Assembly: GCA_963971305.1 (NCBI GenBank)
Contig: OZ020307.1
Location: 17,745,501-17,809,500, forward strand
Length of the DNA: 64,000 nucleotides
Direction of reading: 5' to 3'
Source: Arcuatula senhousia
Taxonomy: Eukaryota; Mollusca; Bivalvia; Mytilida; Mytilidae
Of this stretch, positions 1 to 11,062 are shown piece after piece (position 1 is the stretch's first letter; the number at the start of each line of letters is the position of its first letter). The position numbers and the translations under genes were made by a program. Below the pieces are notes generated by a model. The model made no database searches. It was given only the letters and a program-made list of their open reading frames with translations, and was not told the DNA's origin.

Positions 1-1159
1 TTTTGACGTTCTTTAAGTGATCGTGGACAAAGGAGAACCAATAAATGTTTTAGAAGCCCACTTTACTTTTTACTTTACTCAACATTTTCATTAAAAACGG
101 GCGAATTTTGGATTCGACAATTGGGGAACACATCCATTGTACCATATGTTTGCTACGAAGTATAAAATGATAAATTTGAAGATTTTCTTTAGCCAGTCAA
201 GGAGATATAAGGAGTCCCGGGTATTTCAATTCAAATTCACAAATGTTTCATGGCGCTTCAAACACTCCCTGCTTTAAAGCTGTAACGGAATCAATTAATC
301 CCTATAAGTTATTACATATTCATCTGTTTTCTTGCGTGTTGCAACTAGGAGGAACTATATTCCCCCTACTAAGCATCCAAGCTTTGATATTTGTTCGTTG
401 CTGTTTTGTGTTTGTTTACCGTATCTTGGTTCGTCTTAGAGTTATGACTCCGGAATTCGGAATTCGAATGTCAATTCGAAGCGACATAGCTCTGTAACAG
501 AGTAATGACCGAAAAACAATCCTGGTTAGTGCTAAATATACTACAAGCATTCTGTATGCTTAAGATTGTCTCTGGTTCTTCTCAAATCCTGTTTGAAAGG
601 TAAACTTTTCGACTAGTACTAGACGTGTATATATACATTATAACACGGGTATAAAATGTTTCAAGCTTTCAGTTAAGGTAAGTGTTTACTCCCGAAATAC
701 CAAAACTAATATGTAGTTGAATTGATCGATTGATTAATTGCTGTTTGTTTAATATCCAGTCGACAGTATTTCGGTCATTAACAAGACAAGAACAAATTAC
801 AACAAACTGAATTGTGAAAAAAAAAACACCAAGAACACTGCACTTATAACACAGACCCATGCATTTAATGCTAAAAGGGACAATTTACAACCACAAAACA
901 GAGTGAAAATGGAGATTGTAATTTATTTGGTGGGATGAATTGGTTCAAAGCCCATTGTTAACATTCCTGGTGAGACGGTACTTACTTATTATATCATTGA
1001 CGCAAATATTGGGAGTTTGTTGATATTTATCTGGCGGTCAGTACTTTGCCGTTTATATAATATGTAGATTGAGTTGCACACACGTATTCTACATTTCATT
1101 ATCTTTAGTGTTTCCATGAATTTGAGTCGACCTATTCTCGGACTTTTAAAGTTGATCAT
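1..1159. other. AT-rich DNA, no gene seen
   Basis: Only a short shared block is visible: ATTGCTGTTT..ATCCAGTCGAC..GGTCAT..ACAAGA (735-795), which recurs at 17085-17135 and, inverted, near 51290. The short open frames here show no coding character. Confidence 0.6.
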
Positions 1160-1505
1160 CGTTTTTTAAGTACCCGCTACAATATCCGCCCATCGACAAA
1201 TATGGGATTTCTATATCTCAAATGATTGCAGATGTTGGTTTATCACAGGGTTTTGTTATGTCTTCCGTTACACGACGGATGTGTTATAGCAAGCAGAAGC
1301 TGCTCACTCTTCCGGAGTACATCAATCTACTCTCGTTACGACTTGAGGTCGCGTTGTCGATTTCTGTTGTTTTGTTTTATGTATTATTTTTCGGGCTGTT
1401 ATCATTCGTGTTTACTGATTTTGTCGTGTCCTTTTCGGACTTTTAACACTCGAATCTTGACTCTAGAGTCCCTTGATTCATTCTGTAAGAATATATTTTG
1501 AGAAT
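1160..1505 (+). mobile_element. Reverse-transcriptase retroelement, 3' tail fragment
   Basis: This is a copy of the tail family seen at 29040, 32340 and 51823 (minus). It holds the GACAAATATGGGATTTCTAT and GTGTTATAGCAAGCAG blocks, then the block ending in TTTCGGACTTTTAACACTCG. The coding part is decayed and no catalytic RT motif is present. Family assignment rests on the coding parts of the 29040, 32160 and 63711 copies. Confidence 0.7.
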
Positions 1506-2164
1506 GCAAGTATTTCTCTTAATCTAAACGCGGACAATCATCTTCTCTTTTAGAATTGTGTATTCGTACATAATCTAAATACAACATTTTCAAAAGAAAA
1601 TGTAGAAAATGTAGATACTAATATTCCATTATGAACCATAGATTGAAAAAAAGCAGTTGCACTCTTATCCTAATTTTATTAACGTATATTTAAAGTGTTT
1701 AAATCTTCAACCACTTTCCGAAAGAAAATTGTATTTAAGTTTTTGTGTTTTTAAGAATTTGCATTTGTTAGAAACACTCTTGCAGATATAACCTATTAAA
1801 TTTTGATTAAGTTTTTGCTATCGTTTTTAATAACAAATTTGTTTTTTTGAGTGGCTATATGAATGATGTAAACGATCTATAGTTCGAAAAGGCAAAGTAA
1901 AAATCGGTTGACAAAATACGAAAGAAGAGAGTAACACGCACCATAGCATAGACAAAAGAAAATTACCCTCAAGCACCAATATAACTGGGATATGGTTTGT
2001 CACAGATTCTGCTTATTTTGATGTTAAAAGTTTAAATTGACCATTTAACTACAAAAATAATGACAATAATGTTTGTTATTATTGGTGACAGTTGCCACGG
2101 TTACCATGATGGTCATTTTAAACTATCTCTCATACAATGAAATAAACTTTAGTCAAGTCCCATT

Positions 2165-3186
2165 TTTAAGCTCATTTGGACCGGAGGTCCATGTCACATC
2201 TCTTGGCGTCCTTCGTCGTTGTCGTCATCCTTTGAAACTATTGAACAGAATTTAATTAAAATTGTGTGTTATTGAAACTTAGAGTGTCCTGCACAAAAAT
2301 GAGTTTTGAGTTTTGGTCCGTCAATAAAAAATGACCGACATTGCCAAAATGGACCAGGGGTTCAGACTACTGTTTTTGGCTTGTAAATCATAAAGTAAAG
2401 AAATGTAGAAAACCTGGTTCAGCCCTCAACCTACACCATTAAAAGATCTAAAAAAGTTTCCATTTGGTTTAATTTGTCAGATTGACTCTTTACAATGGTT
2501 ATAGCCCTTTAAAAATTAAAAAAAGTTTTTTTTTCAAGTTCTGGGCCGATACAATAAAAACTGTTGTAGATAGAGAAAACTTGTATATTGCTGAAACCTT
2601 CAGCTCATTGAAAGTCTCCTCTCGATCGAAGTTCTCAGGTGACCCTTTATTCTGGTTTTCGCCTTGGTGTTTTTGTTTTCATAATTTGGCCTATAGAATG
2701 AAAACTACGGTTCTTGCTGGCTTAAAACTTCAGATATTGATTTCTACAAGAGTCTCCATTGGGTGGAAGGTATCAGAAGACATGATATAGAGGTTAAGAT
2801 ACTTTAAAGTAAAAAAAAAGTATTTTACCATGTTTAAGCCTAAAGAATAAAAAACTATTGCAGATAGAGAAAAGCTGTTGCTTACATAAACCTGCAGTCT
2901 ATTTAGCTCTAAAAAGTCTCCATGCTGCCAAGTTGTCAGATGATCCCTTATAGGGCCCTTTAAAAGTGAAAATAACATTTTTTTTCATGTTTTTGGACTT
3001 TAGAATTTAAACTATTGCATAGAGAGAAAAGCTGTTGCTTGCTTAAACCCTCAGCTACTTTAGTTCTACAAAAGTCTCCACTGCATCAAACTTGTCAGAT
3101 GATCCCTTTACATATAGCTATAGGGAAAATACTTCATAGAAAAGATCTCACAGTGTAGCCTAATGACCAGGTGAGCGATTACTGTT
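2165..3186 (+). mobile_element. Old copy of the 155-bp tandem-core non-autonomous element
   Basis: It has the 5' arm (CTTGGCGTCCTTCGTCGTTG; GGACCAGGGGTTCAGACTAC), several diverged core units (GATAGAGAAAAGCTGTTGCT, GTCAGATGATCCCTT) and the 3' block CCAGGTGAGCGATT. The terminal GGCTCCTGGGAGCC hairpin is lost. It is much more diverged than the copies at 12779 and 30342, so it is an older insertion. An open frame of 102 codons inside it (2482-2790) is repeat DNA, not a gene. Confidence 0.8.
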
Positions 3187-3424
3187 TAAGGGAAAACTTA
3201 ATTCATATCTATCAATATTGGTGTTTTGTTTTTTTTTTTGCTGCAATATATTATTGACAATATTCAAAATAATTTCTACACTTTATAAAAATTTGTTATA
3301 AGAATATCGAATATGTCAAGAAAAAGTGAGTTTTTTTCTTCTTTAATTTTTCACAAAATATATCTTTTTGCCACGTTTTCGACTGATTTCTCGGGCAACA
3401 ATCACAAATTTAAAAATGATTATG

Positions 3425-3642
3425 CTTACATTTAAGAATTGAATGTTTGTATTTTGACGTTTCATTGACGTGTATAACCGTTGACCGTAGCATATTTCAA
3501 TGAAGCGTATTAAACCATTGACCGTAGCATATTTTCAATGAAGCGCTATCTTCATGTTAAAAATGTGCGACCGGTCAACGGAGTTACACGCCTATGAAAC
3601 ACTAAAATTACAAACATGCAATTCTTATAGTTACATTTTAAG
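3425..3642. mobile_element. Foldback element (MITE-like) with about 62-bp terminal inverted repeats
   Basis: The left arm (3425-3488, through ACGTTTCATTGACGTGTATA and CCGTTGACCG) is the imperfect reverse complement of the right arm (3572-3642). The loop holds two direct copies of a block of about 30 bp beginning TTGACCGTAGCATATTT. There is no open frame. The target duplication is not clear. Confidence 0.65.
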
Positions 3643-4080
3643 GTGCGGGGCCCAAGAGGTAAATAAGCCCGCAGCAGAGCCTAGCTTCTCGTAAAAGGCA
3701 ACTAAGGGTATTGGAATTCTGACGTCGGGTCAGTGCTCAGCACACAGAGCGACCAAGGTGTGGGCCCTAGGTGGCTGAATAGGGTGGCCCTCGGGAGTTA
3801 TCAGGTCTATAATACGAAAATCCCGTCCACTGATCATATGGGCCAACGTGTGTGGAGAGTGCCACGCTTCATGCACGTAAAAGACCCCTTTGTTGACCGC
3901 CAAATAGTGCACCACATAGGCACACAATCTACTGCTCCTTTGTTTCCCTCCCTCCCCCATGTTTCATTTATCATCATTTCATTTTTGTTCATATTAGCAT
4001 CCCTTTCATGTTCATCACCTTCAAATAACCTATAGCTATATAGTGTTGCGGGGGCATAAAACACCTACTCACTCACTAAC
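3643..4080 (+). mobile_element. SINE/LINE-tail-like retroposon ending in an ACTC/ACTA microsatellite
   Basis: A GC-richer block runs from GGTGCGGGGCCCAAGAGG to GGGGGCATAAAACACC and then CTACTCACTCACTAAC. A 3' end with GGGG..TAAA.CACC followed by a short tetranucleotide repeat is typical of molluscan SINEs and their partner LINE tails. Opposing open frames at 3730-4035 come from the repeat itself. The neighbour at 63093-63307 has a similar tail design. It abuts the foldback element at 3425-3642 directly. Confidence 0.6.
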
Positions 4081-4625
4081 GGGTTAAAAAAAAATTCTGA
4101 TTTATTGTTTTGTTTCTTGGTGTACGCTTGTGTATATTTTTTGCGTGTTGTATCCAAATGCAAATTCAAGTTGGGAAAATTTACCTCTATAAGAACAAAT
4201 TTTAGTTGCAAGTATAGTAAGGTCATATCTTCCGGTTATGGCAACGTGAGCAACATTTCATCGAGGTATGAAAGACGATTCAAAGGACAAATTAGCCAAT
4301 GAGATAACCACATCTTAATTATATGCACGGTACAAATGTATAATAGATTGAAGAATGATATTCAAATTTTATAATGAGGTTTAATAAAGTATAAAGAATG
4401 TTACCATGATGTTAAATAGAAAAAACGACCATACCACCAAATTGCTGTGTTTTAAGGTTCCTTTTAAGATTATAATTTTTGATAGGCATCATGACAATTG
4501 AAAGTGCTTAAAGGTGAAGGTCAAATTAAATTGAGCTGTTAAATGTAAAATACCCCAAAGAAAAACAACTTGGAAGTAACCTTGAAAAGTCAAACTGTGC
4601 TGAACGTATTATTTTATGTACATAT

Positions 4626-4933
4626 TTTAGCCCGCTCCGGCATCAACACTTTTGTGTTGAACACATCAAAGCTACAAGTTATCCGTTAAAATATTCACAA
4701 ATGTCAAAACCCATAAGTTCTTCCTACCTCAGACATAGGTTGATCTAAGTCATAATTTGTTCTCCAGAATTTCGGCATATTTGGATTTATTATTCTATGC
4801 TCTTCATGCTCATATAATGTTTTACGCTTTCTTTAGGTAGAGCTCCTTTGATGAGTCTTGAAAACATGAAAACATGAAACGCGTGTCAAGCGTAGCAAAA
4901 TTTATTTTACGGGACTTTGTTGTCATTTTTAAT
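4626..4933 (+). repeat. Diverged copy of the 359-bp dispersed/tandem repeat
   Basis: It matches the reverse complement of the 48952-49668 units: TAGCCCGCTCCGGCATCAAC, then CAGACATAGGTTGAT, CTATGCTCTTCATG, GATGAGTCTTGAA, and GTGTCAAGCGTAGCAAAATT. It contains an extra short duplication, AACATGAAAACATGAAA. A smaller piece is at 36355-36440. Confidence 0.75.
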
Positions 4934-4959
4934 TCATCATAATCAATTGACCAATTGCA

Positions 4960-5062
4960 AAACAGCGAGCAGCGACCACTGGTCACATTGAAGGCTGCTG
5001 GCTGTTTTTCTTGGTGGATTTTTTAAAATTGTCGTTTACATTGTAGGTTGTGTCGCGTGAGA
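4960..5062 (+). repeat. Dispersed short repeat, CAGCGA..GGTCACATTGAAGG family
   Basis: The core runs AGCGAGCAGCGACCACTGGT, CACATTGAAGGCTGCTGGCT, then GTCGTTTACATTGTAGGTTG. Relatives are at 6958-7100, 54590-54735 (plus) and 7945-8060, 47530-47650, 56385-56490 (minus). It is short and non-coding, so SINE-like or a fragment of a larger element. Confidence 0.65.
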
Positions 5063-6639
5063 TATCTTTTAGGTTAAAAGTATTTCTATTATAGGGGACG
5101 TTTTTTTTCTGTATTGAGCATTTTTCCAAAAAAAGTGCAATAAAAGTTTTCATATAAAACTATTAAAGTTCATAGTCAAACGCTCACGTAACCCACTTTG
5201 TGACGTAATAAAAACATATATAGCAGACTACAGAATTTACTGAAATGCAGCTCCAACTACATGAATGGGTGTTTGTGACCCTCTCTAGACAAATTGTGTT
5301 CTTTAGTAAGATGAAAATCATTATTGGACCGCGATGAACTTGGACTGGGGTTGTAAACAAACACACCGCGAGTGCTGTGAGTGACTGGCCATCAAGACTG
5401 GTAGCCGACAGACAGGATACGTTGTGGATCACAAGACGCGGACCTCATAAACAGTACATGCAATGGAAAGGCAAACCCAATATTTTTGTTCAAGTCCATC
5501 CCTCAAACAAGGTGTGCCTGTCTCATATTAAGAATTACCTCCAAAGTGATGAAATGATACATTTGAAGGTTAAACATGGTTTGACCCATTATGTCTATTG
5601 ATATGTGTACCTGCCTGTACAAATTCAGAGCCATTGTAATATTCCAAGTCTTTTGAAATAGCAAATCGATTGTGATATGTAAACTCCATAAGCTGGAGCG
5701 GACGGAATGTTGCTACAGAAAGGAAAGTTGAACAATTATATTAACGTGAATGAATATAATAAATTAAAACACATCATATGTACATGTTGATATAAGAAAG
5801 TTTTATCCCGTTTTCATGCATTTAAGGAACATGTTTTGGGAAAAAAATATTATAAATGTTTTAAGACGCACAAATGAATGAAAAGTAATTCTCATTTCAT
5901 GAGATGACTTTTTTTTTTTTATATTTTTCGGAAAATCTATCCTAAATCAAATCTATATCTAATGAAATCGACCTAAATCCACCTTCATTTTAAGTTATAA
6001 ATTTTTAAATAGCAATAATTCCGAATTCGAAACTACTTTATAAAAATTAGTAATTTATAAACCACATTTTATGTTTTACATAAATTGTATTGATTAAATG
6101 CTAATTGTACATAAATTTTGAATTATTATAAAGTTGTTATTCCTAGGTGAGATTCCATTAGACTTAAACATGGCCATATTGCATTCTTTTGCAGTGATTG
6201 AAATTGTATTTAATATAAATTTTTAATTATTAATTCAGAAACATCATGAACAGTGCTGGCGAGAGATTGTGATAAAAGTACATACAGGAAATACTTTGGT
6301 ATCCAGAGAATTTCTTTTCAGAGTGATAAATACCATTGTGCTTTTAGTTTTGTAAAATATACTTTCATTGGACATCAGTCGGTGGTGGGGTTCCACTTCA
6401 GTATTTCAAACTTCTACATGTAATTGTGCCCATTTTTTCAATAACAGAGTCATCAGAGATGCTAAAGTTGAGTCACTGGGGTTAAAGATTAAAATAGTGA
6501 AAAAAACTGGACAAGTACATGTATATTCCTAAAGGTTGATAACTTTTATTGTAATTCAAATTATAACGAAGTTCCTGAATAATATATTAATGTACTGTAT
6601 AATATACGCAATGCGCGAAGCCTCATCATAGGCGCTCTG
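5063..6639. other. AT-rich DNA, no gene seen
   Basis: Opposing open frames at 5184-5432 and 5377-5601 are the densest coding-like piece, but the plus one begins at GTG and neither shows a recognisable motif or convincing splice context. Confidence 0.5.
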
Positions 6640-6925
6640 GCAAAACAATTTGAAAACACCAGATGAGTATGAAGAGGAAAAAAGAACCATTTTATTAGCT
6701 ACCTGTCCTGCAATTTTGAAAAAGATCCGACTGCTGATGTGGGAGTTATTGCCCTTTTTCGTAATTTTTTGCCAAATTTTGCACTTATTAAGCCCTATAT
6801 CTTGAAAACTAAACAAGATACTTCAGAAATTTAAATAGCATATGGTTAAGCACAATAATATCTACAAAATATGCGTATCTGTGTAGTTCAGGTGAGCGGT
6901 TTAGGCTCCTGGGAGCCTCTTGTTT
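6640..6925 (+). mobile_element. 3' end of a tandem-core element with terminal hairpin
   Basis: It ends AGGTGAGCGGTTTAGGCTCC, TGGGAGCCTCTTG, the same subterminal motif and hairpin (GGCTCC TG GGAGCC) that closes the copies at 12779-14103 and 30342-31521. The upstream part (GGGAGTTATTGCCCTTTT) differs, so this is a sister subfamily sharing the 3' end. The left limit is approximate. Confidence 0.55.
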
Positions 6926-6957
6926 TGAATCATACGATGATATTTAAACCTAGGACC

Positions 6958-7100
6958 TATTGCAAGACAGCGAGCTGCGAGCACTGGTCACATTGAAGTC
7001 TGCTGCCTGTTTTCCATCGCGCGGATATTTTTTTAATTGTCGTTTATATTGTAAGTTGTGTGGCTTACACTTATTGCACATCTCATTATCATCCATTTGA
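6958..7100 (+). repeat. Dispersed short repeat, CAGCGA..GGTCACATTGAAG family
   Basis: It reads CAAGACAGCGAGCTGCGAGC, ACTGGTCACATTGAAGTCTG, then TTGTCGTTTATATTGTAAGT. It is the same family as 4960-5062. Confidence 0.65.
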
Positions 7101-7665
7101 TGGATATCCAACACAAAAGTGGTAATGCTGGAGCTGGTTGAATTCGATTAGAAAATTACAGCCCTGTATTTTATTTCGCGAAATTTATTCCTTCATCCAA
7201 ATTGAACTAAAGCAGGATATCATACAAGAATTCTTCAATAACGTGTCATTCCTTTTTCTTAATTGGGCTATAAATAGTTTCCCTGAAAATAAATTTGATA
7301 AATTATTAATACTAAATTGCGTTTCTCCTTTATTGTTAATAAAATTTGAAATAAACCATTGAATTTATAACATAACCAAAAATAAAGTTATGGCATGAGA
7401 GTTCTAAATTAAGCAAACCAGGAAGCATATTCCTTGATATTAAATACTTTTTTGGTTTATTGATAATAAAATCTAAGTTATTCAACTAACTGTTATACAA
7501 CTCTAGGGACTCGTGTGAGTCAAACATATTTACTGAAAAATTTCCGAGTATTTATACATTTCAAAATTTCCTTGCCTATATTTTAGAAAATTTAAACCCT
7601 TCAAATCTCCAATTATTAATTGCTTTTCATGGGTTGATCCTTAATGTCACAAATTTGACCAAAAT

Positions 7666-7930
7666 AGAGCCGGTGGTATAGTGGTTAAAGCGTCGGGCTT
7701 CTAACATCAAGGTCCGTGGTGTAATCTTCGTCTTGGGTGAAAGTTCATGAGCCAATTTACCTACTCTCCATCGATTCTCTATTGACACCATTGGCGAGCC
7801 TCAAGGATGGTCTCAAAGAGCGATGGTATAGTCCCTCGAAGGGGGACAAAAAATGGTTGTCTCGTGTATGGGATAGCAACACCTCATGCACTCTAAAGGT
7901 TCAATGGTGTCGCTTTTTAGATAGAAAATA
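7666..7930 (+). mobile_element. tRNA-derived SINE
   Basis: The head (7668-7735) resembles a tRNA: GCCGGTGGTATAGTGGTTAA carries an A-box-like TGGTATAGTGG, and GGTCCGTGGTGTAATC is a decayed B box. The body after it (CTTGGGTGAAAGTTCATGAG) partly recurs at 16660-16690. It cannot be a working tRNA gene: the T arm is broken and there is no complementary acceptor stem. Confidence 0.6.
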
Positions 7931-7944
7931 ATTAGTTGTGAAAT

Positions 7945-8340
7945 TAATGCAGGCAACACAGCTCACATAAACAAACGGTAAATTAGAAAGACCACAATGA
8001 AAATAGCCAGCAGCCTTCAACGGGGTCAGAAGGCGCTGCCCGTCGTGTTGTAATTGGCACAAGGTCAATTAAAAATGCATAAATTTCAAATCCAGTATGT
8101 TATAGCCGAGGAAAGACCCCTTCTTAAACAAGGAACAGAAAACATTAAAACGGCAAGAACAAACAAAGACTTTGTCAAAGATTCCTGGCTTAGGATAGGT
8201 ACATTCATTTGTATATATGTGTGTCTCTCGCAAACTGCAAATTGGAAAGGATCCACATAAACATTAAGCTTGTTTCCTAATCCAGGATAAGAAGAGTGAG
8301 CGAAGGATATTGTATACAAGTATAAAAGCAAACCTACAGA
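7945..8340 (-). repeat. Larger copy of the GGTCACATTGAAGG dispersed repeat
   Basis: It contains AATAGCCAGCAGCCTTCAAC, then TTGTCAAAGATTCCTGGCTT, then AAGCTTGTTTCCTAATCCAG. The order CCAGCAG..TTCAAC, then GATTCCTGGCTTAGG recurs at 56385-56640 and, more diverged, at 47570-47780, so the family is at least 350 bp long. The opposing open frames here are not genes. Confidence 0.6.
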
Positions 8341-9042
8341 AATATCAGTATAATTAGGGGCACAGAAAGAACAAAAAAAATAATAATAGATAAATTAACG
8401 GATATATACAATTCAAAAAAAGTTAAGCACCCCCCTATATATTATAAAACACTATACAAGTCATTATGTTCCACAAAAATTGGCTCTGAACGCGAGTTGT
8501 TTTGAAGTCAATTTGATAAGCCTGCCCCCTTCTTATTTAATAAAACTGGGCTTAGTACATTTTTAGATCAGAAAAAAGTCCTGTCTTAAGTTCTATAATA
8601 CCTTTTACTTTAATCAAACATTAGATTAACAATTCATTGAACCCTATGCTCTATTTTAGCAATGGTCGTTTCTAAAGCCCTTTGTTAAATTAAGCAATGT
8701 AAAGCAAAAACATTGAAGAGAAAAGTTACTTGAAAAAAAGTTGAAAATACAACCAGCAACCTTGGTGAAAGCTGCGCATAAAAATGCATTTGTGAATTTT
8801 CACCATTATAGAACACATATAACCATGTAAAAATAATGTGAATAATTGTTAACTTGCAATGCAGTCAGTAAAACTGTTTAGGATCTATGTGTACGCCTGT
8901 GTTACCACATTGCTATCGTGGTCACTACGATAGTACACTATTTCCGATACGTGTGCGAGATTTGTATGTATCTTTACTTTATCTACTATACGTTGCTATA
9001 CGCACATTTTGCTAGTCATTTCTGAGAGGTTAAAATATGTAC

Positions 9043-9387
9043 CTATACGGAATTCGAAACCGAATGGAACGATAATCCATTTCTTGTGCTCATAGTCATG
9101 GTCATCGTATGTTCTTCATGTAGAGAATGTGTCCTTCCGCTTTTTTTACAGCAACATTTTCTAAATATTTTCTGAAATCCTCTCCGGAACTGTTTGCTCA
9201 TCCATACGTACACGAACGGGTTATAGCAGGCGTGACTCATAGCCAATAAAAATGAAGTATTCCAAATGACCTTTGTGTACTGAAAATTGTAGAAATCTGA
9301 ATCGTAATCGCCCACAAGTGTCACTATATGTATGGGAAGCCAACATAACCCGTAGACAAGCACAACTATTATCATCATTTTAACCAT
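9043..9387 (-). CDS. Peptide GPCR exon 2: residues 247-360, TM6, TM7 and C-tail
   Basis: Second coding exon of the receptor started at 18364. A polypyrimidine tract ending in CAG (reverse complement of 9388-9390) precedes ATGGTTAAA, and the reading frame is phase 0, so it joins exon 1 directly (SKRR then MVKMM). It carries TM6 with CWLP (261-264), TM7 with NPFVY (302-306), helix 8 FRRGF and a likely palmitoylated CCC (324-326), then a short Ser/Thr- and His-rich tail ending in a stop at 9043-9045. Total length 360 residues is normal for the family. The open frame continues seven codons upstream of the splice site, which would give a false short protein start. No AATAAA-type signal is obvious in the 300 bases after the stop, so the 3' end of the transcript is not placed. 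Confidence 0.95.
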   Translation of the reverse strand: MVKMMIIVVLVYGLCWLPIHIVTLVGDYDSDFYNFQYTKVIWNTSFLLAMSHACYNPFVYVWMSKQFRRGFQKIFRKCCCKKSGRTHSLHEEHTMTMTMSTRNGLSFHSVSNSV

Positions 9388-9498
9388 CTGGAAATAGAAA
9401 AAGAACAATTATTTTCAATATATGTTTTCCTGGTGAACGAAATGGTACTATTAACTGCTTATTAATTTATTAATGTAATGCTATGTATAAAAATACTT

Positions 9499-9556
9499 AT
9501 AACTCGAACACTAACTCAAACTTTAACTCGAACTTAACTCTGACTCGAGCTCGATC
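9499..9556 (+). repeat. Short degenerate AACTCGAAC tandem repeat
   Basis: TAACTCGAACACTAACTCAA, ACTTTAACTCGAACTTAACT and CTGACTCGAGCTCG form about five irregular copies of a 10-13 bp word immediately outside the left end of the TIR element at 9567. Confidence 0.55.
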
Positions 9557-10595
9557 GTACACGATGAAAGCACCCATCACACTGACCACGATCTTACTAC
9601 GCTCTCCACGACCTCCACGATCTTAAGGATCGTAGTAGAGTCGCGGCGATTGTGTTAAAACGTAGTCAGTGTGACTACGAGTACGACAGAGCTACGACCA
9701 CAGTACGATAGTTCGAGGGGAATTTATTTTCAATTGTCAAATCAGGTACGATGCTACTACGACCACCACGAGTGCAGTACGTTGCTTCAGCGACTTTGCT
9801 ACGACCATACTACGATTATACCACGACCAAGTACGACCTTCCTACGCATCTTCTGCGATCACAACGATCGTGTTACGCTTTCACTACGCTTGTACTACGC
9901 TCGGTACGATTCCACTACGCTAACAAAAACTCCTTTACGATCGGTCGAACTTCAAATTCAAAACTTGGTAAGGGGTGCAGGTGCCACGCTAGTCATGAAA
10001 TGTTATATGATGTGTTTCCTTTAACATGTTAAGCAACATATATTAAGGTGAATTCTAAACGTGATGTACCTTCTGTAAATTCATTTTATCTTACCGTAAA
10101 ATTTCTGTCGTGTTGCATTTGAAATAGTCATCCTCTCTCATTCTCCTTTTTATATTGAATAAAAAAAAATATCATGAGATCTCTACAGAGCGGAAAGCTT
10201 TATTTAGCCATATTTTCAGTATTGCATCTTTATTTAAAAAAGGCGTTCTTAAGATGATTTTCTAAGAACACGAATGAGCCACATACACATCAGCTGTCTA
10301 AAATTGCATATGCTGCGCACCCACTCAAAATTTAACCAATTTTCACCAATACATTAATTAAAGAATTTATAGAATTTTCATATGCAATTTAAAAAATTCT
10401 ATAAATTTGCAAATTGCATTTTAATTTGTTAGACATGTGCAATTTTAAAAAATAAACATTATGATATGAAAGGCGCTTCATTTTCAAATCGAGTAATGCT
10501 TTGCCTGATTTCGAAATCATTTCACCAAACTCAATCACTCTGGAATATTTTATGAAAAAATGATTGTATGAAATTGGAACACGAGATAGCAACTA

Positions 10596-10880
10596 AGGGA
10601 GCAACCATTTGATTTTTATGGGGGGATATGGATATTTTCAGCGTCCTGCCTTTTTATTTTCGGAAAAGGCTGAGCCTGGATTTTTTTGCGCGCTTACGCG
10701 CGCCATTTTTTTTTTTATTTTAAAAGCTTTTATACTATTTTCAGCCAACTTTCCATCCTGCCTTTTTTTTTTTAATTCAAAGCACTGCTCTGCCTGTTTA
10801 TTTATGGATTTTAGCCATCTTGCTTTTTTATTTCGAATTTCACCATAGCGCCCCCCCTAAAAATCAAATGGTCGGTCCCT
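10596..10880. mobile_element. Foldback MITE (285 bp), TIR AGGGA..ACCATTTGATTTTTA
   Basis: The left end AGGGAGCAACCATTTGATTT and the right end (reverse complement) AGGGACCGACCATTTGATTT continue into a G run on both sides. The interior is pyrimidine-rich with a small GCGCGCTTACGCGCGC palindrome. It is non-coding. The flanks do not show a clear target duplication. Confidence 0.8.
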
Positions 10881-10888
10881 GAGTATTC

Positions 10889-11062
10889 TACATGTACGCA
10901 CAGGCGTTTGGGTCTAGGATTTTATTTTTTTAAATTTATTGTGATAAATTCTGACCCTGAAAACAATAAAATTTATATATATAATGAGAGTCATAATTTT
11001 TTTATTCAAACAATAAATAAAATATTTCAATACTAGATCCAAACGTCCGTGCATGTATGCCC
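10889..11062. mobile_element. Small foldback MITE (about 170 bp), TIR ACAGGCGTTTGGGTCTAG
   Basis: The left arm GTACGCACAGGCGTTTGGGT, CTAGGATTTTATT pairs with the right arm, whose reverse complement is TGCACGGACGTTTGGATCTA, GTATT. The loop is AT-rich. It lies nine bases after the 10596-10880 element. Confidence 0.65.

Noticed and set aside
2482..2790. 102-codon plus-strand open frame
   Set aside because: It lies wholly within the old 155-bp tandem-core repeat copy and follows the repeat, not a protein pattern.
3730..4064. Three overlapping open frames of 76-100 codons on both strands
   Set aside because: They are by-products of a GC-richer retroposon; frames on both strands are open at once.
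7668..7735. Possible functional tRNA gene
   Set aside because: The A box is acceptable, but the T arm and acceptor stem do not pair and SINE body sequence follows.
9671..10032. 117- and 93-codon open frames in overlapping plus-strand frames
   Set aside because: They are low-complexity translations of the ACG-word array (repeated LLRP, TTLVLR), with no start context.
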